Shown: positions 1-10,720, counted from the stretch's first letter. The stretch: DNA of 64,000 nt from Torreya grandis (GCA_037957365.1 JARHVA010000122.1:1623001-1687000); one strand, 5' to 3'. A program made the numbers and translations. The notes: a model not told the origin generated them from the letters alone.

Positions 1-130
1 TATGGATAACTTGTTCACATGTGCCTATACTATGAGCTGGACACTTCTTATTGACCTGCAAGAGAAGAACTCACAATACACTAGATATGTTAGCATAAAC
101 TTATGAAAGCATGAAAAGTAAATGACTTAA

Positions 131-135
131 CATAA
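131..135. repeat. Target-site duplication of E1, left copy
   Basis: CATAA sits directly outside the TGTTGA start of the E1 LTR and is repeated exactly at 6741-6745. Removing E1 and one copy restores the reading aacataagataaa, which matches the uninterrupted E2 LTR near 15750. This fixes the insertion point of E1. Confidence 0.93.
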
Positions 136-302
136 TGTTGATGCAGTGGATTTCACCCTAGATAGGAGGCTGAGCTCTTGTCTTCCACACGCAACAATGG
201 AAACTCCCCTCTTGCCTGTGGGCAAGGCACAACTGGGGGGAGAGTCTCTAGATAAGGGCTAGCTCCCTTTGATGCATCTGAGTTATTCCAAAAAGTGCTA
301 AG

Positions 303-341
<39 letters not shown>

Positions 342-342
342 A
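303..342. repeat. CA/TA microsatellite in E1 3' LTR
   Basis: About 13 CA units are followed by a short TA run. The same site in the partner LTR (4792-4858) holds CATA units and a longer TA run, so the microsatellite has been rebuilt differently in each LTR since insertion. Confidence 0.9.
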
Positions 343-1727
343 TGGGGGGGATGAAAAGGGAGAAGTATTACAAGAAAACAAAACCTAATCTAAGAGGGTG
401 ATGCACCAAATAATTTCAACCTACGCACACTCACACTTTGAACTATAAAAAACACACACACACACTTTAACTAGTAAAAGGACCAGACTTTAGGAAGCTT
501 GACAGGGAGGCTTTAATGGAACACACAAAAAAAGGGACTTACCATAGGCGTTTTAGGAAAAGCACACTGTCTAGTAACCTCTTTCTGCCTCTGTGCTCCA
601 GATACAACTCTTCTTGTCACCTATAGGAATGGCCCCTTGTAGATACCAAATGTGTTGGTGTCAACCATGTGAAAGCATTAGGAAGCAATGACTGAACACA
701 AGACTAACACTCAGACACACTCAGAGATATCTAACCAAAATAGAGGTAAAAATGTAGTTTTATTGATTCCAAGTGAGAATTTGCCAGGGCTTCACCTTAC
801 AATGTGAAAGATAGCTCCTTAGAAATGAGAAGTTATAATATATATAGAAAGAGGAGAAGAAGTAAAGGCGCTCTTTTTGAAAAAGACTTTTGGTGCCCTT
901 TGACAAGCTAACCAATGTGCATTGAAAGCCTCAGGAAGAGGAAGCCGCTTGATAGATAATGCTGTGTCGGCTCCTGCTTTGACTTTGGCATTCAAACATT
1001 AATGTGAAAGCATGGGCTGTGCCTCTTTTCTATAAATAGACTACTCCCTTCCAGATATTTACGCAATTTGTTTGCTTATAAATGCAAAATAGAGAAAACA
1101 AGGCACGCCATTCACTGTTCACGCCCCTTGATGACCACTTGGCAGGCACTGTTTCGATCACTGGAGTAACTCCTTCCCCTTTGCCACCTGGGCTGTTTTG
1201 TCTATTTCTGCACTTTGTCTCTTCTTATTTTTTGTCTTCTTTGTCTCCTTTGGTCCTCGAGGGCTATCTTCTGCTACTTCTTTGGCTCTTTAGGCTCTTC
1301 TTCTAGTTGGCGCTCAAAATATCAATGACTATTTCATTGCCATATTGACGTTCACAGGCCCATCGTCATTTGAAAACCAATGGCTAGTTCATGGTGCCCA
1401 ACTTTGATGTTTGTGCACCCATCACCCTCCCTTGGTCAATTCCTTCGGCTTTTTCCTTTGTTTCAGTCTTTTCTATTCTGATCGGGCTTGTCTTCTTTGG
1501 TCAGGCTTTTCTTTCGACCCTTTTTCCCATGAATAAAATGTTTGCAAGAATGATCACTTACTTTCCTTCAGAATTCTCTTCAGTCAGGCTTTTTCTCAAG
1601 TTTTTTGTGGTGAATTTTATTGAATTTCTTTGGACTTCTTGTTCAAAGGAATTATGTCCTTGTCTTTTCCTTTAACTGCCTTCGAAAAGTGCCCTTCGAG
1701 AAATCTACTTCGGTACCATCACCGACC

Positions 1728-1750
1728 AAGTGCCCTCCATAAGGGCACTT
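1728..1750. repeat. LTR hairpin with AAGTGCCCT/AGGGCACTT arms
   Basis: Perfect 9-bp inverted arms are separated by CCATA and followed by TGTCCTTCGGG. Related pieces occur in the E1 5' LTR near 6265, in E2 near 7747 and 8040, and in E3 near 28942 and 37556. It belongs to a set of short hairpins shared by these LTR families. Confidence 0.7.
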
Positions 1751-1785
1751 GTCCTTCGGGAGACTCTCTTGAACCTTCCCATTGA

Positions 1786-1975
1786 ACCGTTCCTTTGAAC
1801 CAAGCGTTGAATCGACTGTTGAACCAAGCCATTGAACCAACTGTTGAACCAAGCAGTTGAACCAAAGCAGTGAACCAAAATTGACTGAAGTAAGCTATTG
1901 AACCAAATCAGTGAACCAAAATTGACTGAACTAAGCTATTGAACCAAGCAATTGAACCAAAGTCATTGAACTTGG
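1786..1975. repeat. TTGAACCAA-type short tandem array
   Basis: TTGAACCAA recurs about every 14-16 bases with variable linkers such as GC, CTG and AGC. The homologous array in the other LTR is at about 6330-6470. Reading through it gives Trp/Phe/Asn/Gln-rich nonsense peptides, not a real protein. Confidence 0.8.
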
Positions 1976-2020
1976 AATGGCCCATTTTTCACCTAAGTGC
2001 TGAGAACTTGCTTCTTCCCT

Positions 2021-2152
2021 ACAGAGTCCATAGAAAATAGGCCTATAGAGTCTGTAGAAACTTCCTACAGAGTCTGTAGAAATTTTTTGCAGAGTCTGTA
2101 GAAATTTCCTATAGAGTCCGTAGAAACTTCCTATAGAGTCCGTAGAAACTTC
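2021..2152. repeat. 22-bp tandem array, core GAGTCYGTAGAAA, 6 copies
   Basis: GAGTC occurs at 2024, 2048, 2070, 2092, 2114 and 2136, a spacing of mostly 22 bp. The partner LTR carries a homologous array at about 6521-6650. E3 LTRs carry a related 23-bp array after the same leader text (AGTGYTGAGAACTT). Confidence 0.88.
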
Positions 2153-2244
2153 AAGACTTGTGCAAAATCAAAAAATGAACTGGCTCAGAACAACAGGGAA
2201 AGAAGGGGAGCGATTTTGGCTTGTTGGACCAAAAATAGTCAACA

Positions 2245-2582
2245 AATTGGTGACTCCTAGGGGAAGCATGCCTACTATGCTTAGAAACTAGTTGCCTTAA
2301 AATCCATTGGGCACAGAGTCAGATGCAGCTTTGAAAGAGTTAGCAACCACCTTGATAGATCCAAGAATCAAACATGAAGATCTTACCCCAAACATAAAGG
2401 AAAACACACACAAAGCTAAAAACACTACTTGTGCAAACTGAATTTAGGGAAAATAGGGAAAGAAAATTGAAAGCAAACTACTATATATAGCTAACTAGGC
2501 ATATTTGCCTCCCTCCTGGATCAAAGATAAAATTTCTTAAGTCTCCTTCTTGGCTAGGAAACTTATGGTGCTAGATAAGTAG
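2245..2582 (-). other. E1 3' noncoding stretch, shared with E2
   Basis: No gene is seen. The first 200 bases resemble 8726-8930 of E2, including the junction text AATTGGTGACTC and GGGGAAGCATGCCTACTAT. No purine tract adjoins the LTR on the minus strand. Instead, the plus strand reads like a primer-binding site. Confidence 0.7.
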
Positions 2583-4441
2583 CTAAATGGAACAGAGACT
2601 TGGTGACCTGCTCCTCTTGCCTGCCACCTCGATTGGCTTGCATCCAAGTGGATCAGTGTCAAACATGCTTCCAACACATATGTACTCTTCTTATCCTTGG
2701 AAGCTTGTTGAATGCTGGTCCTTCATGCTGGTGCATTTCACCAAGAAATCAATGGCTGCTGGCTCATCACCATAAGCCCTTTGATGTGCGTAGTCCCTTT
2801 GCAATGCATTATGGTTTGACCCATTCCCTTCTATTTCATTAAAGATCTTGTCAAACTCATCCTCTGCTCCCTCAAGGCTTTCTTGAAGAAGGGTGACTAT
2901 TGTGATATCTGAACTGGAATCACAAACTGATTGCTCATCCCATAGAACATCACCTCTTTGTTCAAAACTCTCTTCTTCAAGGTTTTCCTCAAGAGAGACC
3001 AGCCTCTCCTTTTCTTGCTCAAGGATCAGAGTCTCTAGTTGTTTAAAGACATCCATCTGATCCTCTTCCAACTCAGGCTCCTCGGCATAGTCGTCCTCCT
3101 CATCGAAGCAACAAGTTCATCAAACAAAGGAGGAGAGAGCTCACCATGCTTACATTCCTCCTCATATTGCTGGAACATCTGCATGTATGCATGACCTGCA
3201 TCTTCTCCATTGTTGATGATGTCTTTCGAAGGAGACTCCATGATGATTTCCTCTTCATTGTTGCTCATAATAGCCTCCTAAGAAGCTGTAGATTGGATCT
3301 TCTACTCCTCACTCACCTCCTGCAAAATAGGTTCCTCTTTGAGAAGGGATGAAGTGGAAAAACCATGTGGAAGAGGAGGCATTCCTTAAGATAGAATTTA
3401 ATGATTCTCTTCTTTCCATTTGGCTAACACTTCATTTATATCAGGTGTGGCCTGATAGCTCTCTTGGGGGTGTGTATATGGGGTGTGTTCAGAGATGGAA
3501 TTTGTTGTTTGGTCTGAACCATCCATCACACATTGGCTGAGGAATCTCACTCTAGATTCCAACTCTACAATTCTCCTGGCTATATCTTCTTGAAAGAGCC
3601 TTTCTTGGAGGTCACAATCATCATCACGATGAATAGGATCAGCTTCATCTTCTTTAAGGTTTTGAGCAAAACCTTTCTCCTCCTCCTTCCTGCCCCATGA
3701 TTCCATTGTTTGCTTCTAGCTCATGACCTTGAGATTAGAACTTTTCCCTTGGGAAGAAGCAACAACTTTATTTTCTGTAAGGTATTGAACTGGTTCATGA
3801 TTTTCCCTCTTCCAACTTAGAATCTGGAGATCATATTGAGAGACCTGAGGAAGTTGGGGAAGGTTACGAAGGGTCTGCTAATGTACAGGAAGAGCTGATT
3901 CAAGAGAGATGAGTTGGTTCATGGTATTCCCTTCAAAGGAGGATTTTCAATCTAAGGAATTGAGAAGGTTCATTTCCATGGGGGGTTGCTCTAATTCCCT
4001 TTGATGTTTGAAGGCAAGGTGCATAGGGTTAAGAGCAGGATTGATTGATGCATCAGATGAGCTAGAATGAGTAAGTGCTATCTGATAGAAAGGATTTGGT
4101 GCACAAGAGGGGGCTTTCTTTAGAATAGGAGGGGGCACACAAGGCTGACTACCTTGAATGAATGGACTCTTCCTTTTTTCTACCTCCTCCTCCATGGATT
4201 GCAAGGCTTGAACTTGCCTAAACAAACACTCCTCTTTATACATCAGCTCTTGCTGATATCTATACCGCTCATCTAATTTGTCTATTTCCACCACCTGCTT
4301 CTTAAAATCAAGTGCTACTTCCCTTATTGTTGAAGGGCAACTAGGAGAGTTGCTTGAGGTGATTGTATGAAAAACCTGAGCTTGATTAAATCCATATGAA
4401 GGAATATAAGGCCCATTGTTTTATGTAAAGGGATTATTCAT
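2583..4441 (-). pseudogene. Decayed ORF for an acidic coiled-coil protein of unknown function
   Basis: Read on the minus strand, one ancestral frame of about 620 codons starts at ATG 4441 (MNNPFT, stop, NNGPYIPSYGFNQ) and ends at a stop at 2583. Open stretches are 3947-4294, 3398-3706, 3035-3268 and 2691-3071, joined through about six in-frame stops and one frameshift near 3090. The middle and C-terminal parts are rich in Glu, Asp, Gln and Leu (for example QVQALQSMEEEVEKRK and EEDQMDVFKQLETLI) and should form coiled coils. There is no CCHC knuckle, DSG, YxDD or integrase motif, so I do not recognise it as gag or pol. It is the only coding capacity of E1 and starts about 160 bp from the primer-binding site, where gag normally lies. 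It could be a very diverged gag or a captured host fragment; function unknown. Confidence 0.72.
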
Positions 4442-4597
4442 ACAATAAATAAGATTTCTTAATGGCACCAGAACTGCTTAACCAGCTGATTCAACTCGGA
4501 GTCGCCATTGGTGTTGATGAAAACGCCTCTAAAGGCTGGTTGGTTAAAAAATAGACCAAAAATTCTTCAACTCTTTGGATAAAACTTGTCCTAGTTG

Positions 4598-4615
4598 GTC
4601 CAATCGAGCGTGCCA
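4598..4615 (-). promoter_or_regulatory. E1 tRNA primer-binding site
   Basis: The minus strand reads TGGCACGCTCGATTGGAC, separated from the LTR by ATTTT (plus-strand AAAAT, 4616-4620). It resembles the sites of E2, N and the gag tandem units. About 110 bp further in, the minus strand also reads ATGGCGACTCCGAG, a second primer-site-like motif. Confidence 0.78.
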
Positions 4616-4620
4616 AAAAT

Positions 4621-4808
4621 TGTTGAAGCAGTGGATTGCACCCTGGATAGGAGGCCAAGCTGCTGCCTTCCACATGTAACAATGGGAACTCCCCTCTTGC
4701 CTGTGGGCAAGACACAACTAGGGGGAGAGTCTCTAGATAAGGGCTAGCTCCCTTTGATGCATTTGAGTCATTCCAAAAAATGCTAATACATATACATACA
4801 TACATACA

Positions 4809-4858
<50 letters not shown>

Positions 4859-6740
4859 ATGTGGGGATGAAAAGGGAGAAGGATTATAAGAAAACAAAAC
4901 CTAATCTAAGAGGGTGATGCACCAAATAATTTTAACCTACTCACACTCACACTCACACTCTAAACCATAAAAAACACACACATACACTTTAACTGGTAAA
5001 AGGACTAGACTGCAGGAAGCTTGACAGGGAGGCTTTAATGGAACACATAGAAAAAGGGACTTACCATAGGCATTTTAGGAAAAGCACAATGTCTAGTAAC
5101 CTCCTTTTGCCTCTATGCTCTAGATATAACTCTTCTTGTCACCTGTAGGAATGGAACCTTGTAGATAATAAATGCATTAGTGTCAACCCTATGAAAGCAT
5201 TAGGAAGCAATGACTGAACACAAGACTAACACTCAGACACACTCAGAGATATCTAACCAGAATAGAGGTAAAAATGCATTTTTATTGATTCTAGGTGAGA
5301 ATTTGCCATGGCTTCACCTTACAATGTGAAAGATAGCTCCTTATAAATGAGAAGTTACAATATATATATATATATATATAGAAAGAGGAGAAGAAGTAAA
5401 GGCACTCTTTTTGAAAAAGACTTTTGGTGCCCTTTGACAAGCTGGCCCATGTGCGTTGAGAGCCTCAGAAAGAGGAGCTGTTTGATAGATAATGTTGTGT
5501 CAGCTCCTACTTTGACTTTGGCATTCAAACATTAATGTGAAAGCATGGGCCGCACCTCTTTTCTATAAATATACTGCTCCTTTCCAGATATTTATGTGGT
5601 TTGTTTGCTTATAAATGCAAAGTGGAGAAAATAAGGCACACCGTTCACTGTTCATGCCCCTTGATGACCACTTGGCAGGCACTATTCCGATCGTTGGAGT
5701 AACTCCTTCCCCTTTGCCACATAGGCTATTTTGTCTATTTTTGGACTTTGTCTCTTCCTATTTTTTATCTTCTTTGTCTCCTTCGTCCCTCGGGGGCTGT
5801 CTTTTGCAACTTCTTTGGCTCTTTGGGCTCTTCTTTTGGTTGGTGCTCAAAAGATCAATGGCTATTTCATTGCCATAAAATTGATGTTCACCGGCCCGTC
5901 ATCATTTGAAAACTAGTGGCTAGTTCATCGTGCCCAACTTTGATGTTTGTGCACCCGTCACCCTCCCTTGGTCAATTCCTTTAGCTTTTTCCTTTATTTC
6001 AGCCTTTTTTGCTCTGGTCAGACTTTGTCTTCTTTGGTCAGAATTTTCTTTTAGCCTTTTTTCCTATGGAAAAAATGTCTGCAAGAATGATCACTTGCTT
6101 TCCTTCAGAATTCTCTTCGATTGGGATTTTATCAAGTTTTTTCACGGTAGCTTTTCCCAAATTTCTTCAGACTTTTTGTCCGAAGGAATTATGTCCTTGT
6201 CTTTTCCTTCGGCTACCTTCAGAAAGTGCCCTTCAGGAAATCTACTTCAGTACCGTCACCGACCAAGTGCCCTCCACAAGAGAACTTGTCCTTCGAGAGA
6301 CTCTCTTGAACCTTCCCATTAAATCATTCCTTTGAACCAAGCGTTGAACCGACTGTTGAACCAAGCCATTGAACCAACTGTTGAACCAAGCCATTGAACC
6401 AAAGCGATGAACCAAAACTGACTGAACCAAGACATTGAACCAAGCAATTGAACCAAAGTTGTTAAACTTGGAATGGCCCATTTTGTGCCTAAGTGCTGAG
6501 AACTTGCTTCTTCCCTATAGAGTCCATAGAAAATAGGCCTGCAGAGTCCGTAGAAACTTCCTACAGTGTCTGTAGAAATTTCCTGCAAAGTCCGTAGAAA
6601 TTTCCTGTAGAGTCTATAGAAACTTCCTGCAAAGTCTGTAGAAACTTCAAGACTTGTGCAAAATCAAAAAATGAACTGGCTCAGAACAGTAGGGAAAGAA
6701 GGGGACAAATTTTGGCCTGTTGGACCAAAAATGGTCAACA
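4621..6740 (-). repeat. E1 5' LTR
   Basis: The partner of 136-2244, with the same TGTTGA start and GTCAACA end. Transcription of E1 would start here on the minus strand. It contains the CATA/TA microsatellite (4792-4858), a second TA run (about 5359-5380), the TTGAACCAA array and the GAGTC array (about 6521-6650). Confidence 0.9.
4792..4858. repeat. CATA and TA microsatellite in E1 5' LTR
   Basis: About 12 CATA units run into a TA run. On the minus strand this gives a false Met-Tyr-Val-Cys repeat peptide, which is not a gene. The counterpart in the other LTR is a CA run. Confidence 0.92.
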
Positions 6741-6745
6741 CATAA
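6741..6745. repeat. Target-site duplication of E1, right copy
   Basis: CATAA, identical to 131-135, directly after the E1 LTR end GTCAACA. Confidence 0.93.
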
Positions 6746-8725
6746 GATAAACCATAGACATATGCAAAATTTCAAGCTCAAATAGAGATAAAAATGCTTC
6801 TTTTGATTTAAGGTAAATTCCTTCAGGGCTTCACGATACAATGTTGAGAGATCCTTTCTCAAATGAGAAGTTACAAATATATAGAGAGATGGAAATAAGA
6901 TGTTGAAAAATCAAGGGATGGAAACCCATGATGTATTAAACACTTTTATAGAGACCATAAGCCCTTGCTACTACCGTATTCTTCCAATTACCTATGGGAG
7001 AGCCTTGCTATAAATGTCCAAGTCACTGCCCTTATTGTCTTGGGCCTGCAAAATCATGGGATACTCCTAACAACTGATAAAGCCATCCCCAAGTTGTGTT
7101 GATTGGACCATGCTCTCTTTAATGCTAGGTGCAACTAGCTATGCATTAATGGTGAATCATGAAAACATAGGCTACTCTCCTCTATAGTTTAAAAACCAAT
7201 CCTTTTATTAGTTTTCGATAGAGATTATTTGACCTAAGTGCATTTACTCTTCTTGTTGATGACACCTATACCACTTGCCTTGCTCTGGTTCTTCTTTGGG
7301 TCTGTGCTTTGACTTGTCATGCTACTTGGAACATTTTGATGTTTTACTTTATTGTGTTGCATGGCCACATTCTAGGTTACTCACCTTGTTTTCTTTTACT
7401 TTATTATTTCCCTTTTCCTTGGCTTTTTTCCTTTTTGTTTTTAACCATTCGAGCTCTCAGGTGCTTGTTATTTCTCAAGCCTTTGTGCTTTTGGTAATGC
7501 AAATATCTTTAGACAAAATGTCCAAAGGAATTCCTTCAGACATTTGTCTAAAGGAATTCTCTTTTGGGCTTGCCTTTGCACCTTTCTTTTGGTAGGCCTT
7601 TGTGTTGCACTTTCTTCAGACATTTTGTCTAAAGGAATTCTTTCCTTTGATTGCTTCTTTTCTCGAAGGGCATGTGCCCTTCAGGCCTTTTGTTTTCATC
7701 CTCTCTTTCTTAAAGTGCCCTCGATAAAGGTTTCTCCCATCCAAAAGCACCCTCCACAAGGGCAGGTGCCCTTTAAAAACTCTATAAATAACCCTTCAAA
7801 AAAGTGAAAAGAGTTCTCTTTCTTGACCAAGTGCCCTCCGCAAAGACACTTACCCTTCAAACTTTCTATGATCATCAAACTTCTTCAGACATTTTGTCTA
7901 AAGGAATTCATCCTTGGCTTGCCTTCTTTAGTTTTCCTTTAGACAAAATGTCCAAAGGAAAACTCTTACTGCTTCTCACTTTTCTTGAAAGACAAGTTCC
8001 CTTTGGGCTTCTTGTCTTTGCCCCTTTGCTTCAACTGGTTGCCCTCTGCAAGGGCATTTTGAGCCAAAATTTCCCTTCAGAACTTTTATATTGATCCTCA
8101 CACTGATGAAAATCCCTCTGTAAGGTCCATTCTACCTTTAAACATACCCTTCAGAAGTTTTGTGAAGGTCTATTTCATCTTTGAAGTGCCTCTTACAAGG
8201 GCACATACCCTTCAGGGAAATTACAAATGACCCTAAAGAATGCGTAGGTGCCTTTCATGGAAAAACACTTGCCTTAAGAAGTGTCTAAGACCAATTTGGG
8301 CTCTTCCAAAGGACTTACTCAAAAATGCTTTGAAGTAGAGATGCTCAAAACCCGATTGCTTCTTCCTTACCCTTTCGGGTTTGTGAATGACTCTAACTCA
8401 TGAAAATTGGCAAGTAAATTAATTTACAAAACCTAACTTACACTAAAATTAGACATAAACCCTTTTGGGTTTATCGAGTGTTCCTACTTATTACTTGTAA
8501 AGCTTACAAGTAATGTTGTTTTGAGAACCCAATTTGCTCTGAGTGATGGAAAAGACCAATGTTTGATGAGACAACACCTACACCTGCACAAAAGCAACTT
8601 TTTCCTTGATTATTAAAGGGTTAAGACCCAATTTCAGGGCAAAAGGTCATGAAGAACAAGGCTTTAAGGTAAAAAAGAGGGGGGGGTTCCCATTTTGGCA
8701 TGCATGATTCAAAAAATGGTCAACA
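6746..8725 (-). repeat. E2 3' LTR, main part
   Basis: This matches 15758-17766 along its length and ends GGTCAACA at 8725. It carries several inverted repeats built on CTTCAGACA/TGTCTAAAG (7507-7554, 7614-7634, 7883-7904, 7936-7958) and GTGCCC/GGGCA hairpins. No gene is present; the Phe/Leu-rich frames at 7275-8094 are artefacts of pyrimidine-rich LTR sequence. Confidence 0.88.
7507..7554. repeat. Near-perfect 50-bp palindrome centred on GAATTC
   Basis: Two shorter inverted repeats (arms CTTTAGACA/TGTCCAAAG and CCTTCAGACA/TGTCTAAAGG) lie head to head around GGAATTCC, so the whole stretch nearly equals its own reverse complement. One A is missing in the right half. Counterparts are at 16518-16566, 28991-29040 and 37433-37482. 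Confidence 0.85.
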
Positions 8726-8978
8726 AATTGGTGACTCAAAGGGGAAGCATGCCTACTATTCTTGAGAAGACTGGTGGCCTAAAAGTCTATTGGGCATGGA
8801 GTCAGGATGTAGCTTGAAAAGTTGGCAACAACCTTGTAAGGACCTAATAACCAATACAAATTTTACCCTAAATAATAAGGAAAAAATACACACAAAGGCT
8901 AAAAACACTACACACATGCATAACAACACTTAGGGAAAATGAGGAAAAAAAAGGAAACTATGTACATGACAAAAGAAA
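8726..8978 (-). other. E2 3' noncoding stretch
   Basis: This lies between the pol stop and the 3' LTR. No gene is seen. It shares sequence with 2245-2450 of E1. The plus strand next to the LTR reads TTGGTGACTCAAAGGGGAAG, which looks like a primer-binding site in the wrong orientation for this element. Confidence 0.7.
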
Positions 8979-10170
8979 CCTAGTAACAATGCTTAAGATA
9001 TATCCCATTGTCTGGGATATGTAGCTCTTCACCATCCAAATTAGAGAGTTGGAAAGATTGTGTTGCTTGTATTAGGTGATGACATATGGGCCACTCCACA
9101 AGGCATCAAAATTCATGTGCCTTCCAAGCTTGGCTTGGTCCTCATCCCACTTCTAGATGATGTCACCTTCTAAGAAGATCCTTGGCATATACCTTTTGTC
9201 AAAATGCTTCTTTGTTTGTTGTTGGCAGCTGGTCATGGCATCCATGGCTTGGTCTCTCACTTCTTGAAGCTCTAGTAGCTCATAATACTTGACTTTTACG
9301 CTGTCTCTCTTCACCAATTGTAGCTGATGGGCAAGATCCAAGGCTGGTAACTCAAGTGAGATAGGAATTCTAGCTTCCCTTACATACACAAGTGTGTATA
9401 GTGAATTCTTGATTGGCCTTTTGGAGTGATCCTATCTGCCCAAAGAGCTATCTTCAACTTGGCATGTCAAGTCCTTTGATTTTCCTCCATTATCCATTTT
9501 ATGATCCTAATAAATTCTTGTTTGTGTACTTGGCTAACGCATTCCCTTGTGGATAGTAGTTGGAAGAAGTGTTGAGATAGATGCCATACTTTAATGCCCA
9601 CTCACTTGTCTTTATTTGTAAGAAAGCTAATGCATTATCTGAAATGATTATGGCTGGGACTCCAAATCTTGTCACTATGCCTTCATAGAAGTCTAGGACT
9701 ACACTCTCATTGGCCTCTTTCAAATCTATGACCTCTACCCACCTTGTGAAATAATTTGTGGCAGTCAAAATCCAGTTGTGGCCAACACTAGAAAGAGGAT
9801 TGATCAACCTTATGAAGTCCAACCCCCATTGCATGAATGGTTGTTCCACCTAAATAAGATGAAGAGGCATGGTAGCTAGTTGTTGCTTCCCATAAAAGAA
9901 GGCACATTTTTGACATTTACTCACCCAAGCATGAGTGTCTCTAAAAAAACTAGGTCAAAAGTAACTAGCCCTCATAATATTTGTAGCTGTGGCCTTGGCA
10001 GCAAAGTGGTCACTAGCTGGTCCATCATGGAACTCAGACAATACTTTATCAACTTGGTCTGAATCAATGCATCTCAAGAGTACCTCTGAAAAGTCTTTCC
10101 TAAAAATCACTCCATCAACTAGGACATAAGGAATAGATTGGATTCTAAAATACCTCCTCTTAGCCCTATC
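8979..10170 (-). pseudogene. E2 integrase, broken
   Basis: Minus strand. The zinc-binding region is seen at about 10037-9900 as FHDGPASDHFAAKATA followed by SKCQKCAFF, fitting an HHCC finger. The core has WGLDFIR (first Asp, about 9830) and IISDNALAF (second Asp, about 9630). The usual GNG..E motif reads GNALAKYTNK, so the catalytic Glu is Lys. The C-terminal part (9153-9389) has helical Glu/Leu-rich text, then KWDE and LWSGPYVIT, and ends LKHCY, stop, at 8979. Stops and frameshifts occur at about 9150, 9060, 9490 and 9850. The normal role is joining element DNA to the host chromosome; this copy cannot act. Confidence 0.85.
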
Positions 10171-10399
10171 AAGACCTTGTGGACACTCACCACTTCAAAA
10201 GAAATAAACTATGTCTTGTGCCCAGCTCTTCATAACTATAGGTATGGCTGCCATAGGTTCATCATGGAGTACTAAAATGTCCTTCAGCTCTTTCAAATTT
10301 ATAGTGAGGTATTCACACAACCCTCTTCCTCTTACCATCTTGGTGGTCTTGATCTATACGCCATACTCCATTACTATGGTGATCTAACTTGCCCTTTTC

Positions 10400-10720
10400 T
10401 CATTCACGTCTCAGTTCAACAAGAAGTCTTTTACACTAGGATGTGGCAACATGATGTGAATTTTGATATTAGACAACATATGTCTGAACTTATTTAGACT
10501 TCATATGAATACAAACACCTGTTTCTCAACATACGTGTATCTAACCTCATAGCCTTCTAAACCTTGGCTTAAAAAATCAAGAGGTTGTTCTAAATTCTCA
10601 CCATTTGCTTGAGTGAGCATAGCAGAGATTACCTCTTTTTTCCCAAAGGTGTATAGATTGAATTCCTTGGAGAAGTTTAGATTAGCCAGGGTAGGAGCTT
10701 GGGTGATAGCTTACTTGATT
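10400..10720 (-). pseudogene. E2 Ty3-type RNase H (connection-like), first Asp absent
   Basis: This follows RT directly on the minus strand. Readable text includes APTLANLNFSKEFNLYTFG, then AMLTQANGENLEQPLDFLSQ, GLEGYEVRYTYVEKQVFV and LNKFRHML. This is the layout of the Ty3-type RNase H, but the usual YTDAS block reads YTFGK, so the first catalytic Asp is missing. E3 shows the same loss (VYSYG), which suggests a trait of the lineage and not simple decay. The domain may have become a structural tether after the aRNH was gained. In-frame stops are present. Confidence 0.72.

Larger units (their letters stand above)
136..2244 (-). repeat. E1 3' LTR
   Basis: This 2.1-kb LTR begins TGTTGATGC and ends GTCAACA as printed on the plus strand, and is the counterpart of 4621-6740. 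It holds, in plus-strand order, a CA/TA microsatellite (303-342), a stretch matching the partner LTR, a hairpin (1728-1750), a TTGAACCAA-type array (1786-1975) and a 22-bp GAGTC array (2021-2152). Short phenylalanine/leucine-rich reading frames here are not genes. Confidence 0.9.
136..6740 (-). mobile_element. E1: complete non-autonomous LTR retrotransposon
   Basis: A 6605-bp element with LTRs at 136-2244 and 4621-6740, a 2.4-kb internal region, a minus-strand primer-binding site, and a perfect CATAA target duplication. No protease, RT, RNase H or integrase motif could be found in the interior. The single decayed ORF (2583-4441) encodes an acidic coiled-coil protein. LTR termini, primer-binding site and the noncoding stretch next to the 3' LTR resemble those of E2, so E1 was probably mobilised by E2-like enzymes. 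The LTRs differ at roughly one base in ten by eye (about 13 differences in a 120-base sample), so the insertion is not young. Confidence 0.88.

Noticed and set aside
1082..1675. Plus-strand Phe/Leu-rich frames resembling membrane proteins
   Set aside because: They lie inside an LTR, recur only because the LTR recurs (5615-6335), and reflect pyrimidine-rich DNA.
2245..2264. E1 and E2 read in plus orientation, using TTGGTGACTC as the primer site
   Set aside because: Gag, protease, RT and integrase of E2 all lie on the minus strand, with gag next to the right-hand LTR and its own primer site, so minus is the element orientation.
4491..4829. Minus-strand frame with a Met-Tyr-Val-Cys repeat N-terminus
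   Set aside because: It is a translation of the CATA microsatellite and LTR/primer-site sequence, with no conserved protein.
6242..6588. Minus-strand Trp/Phe/Asn-rich repeat peptide
   Set aside because: It is a read-through of the TTGAACCAA-type tandem array in the LTR.
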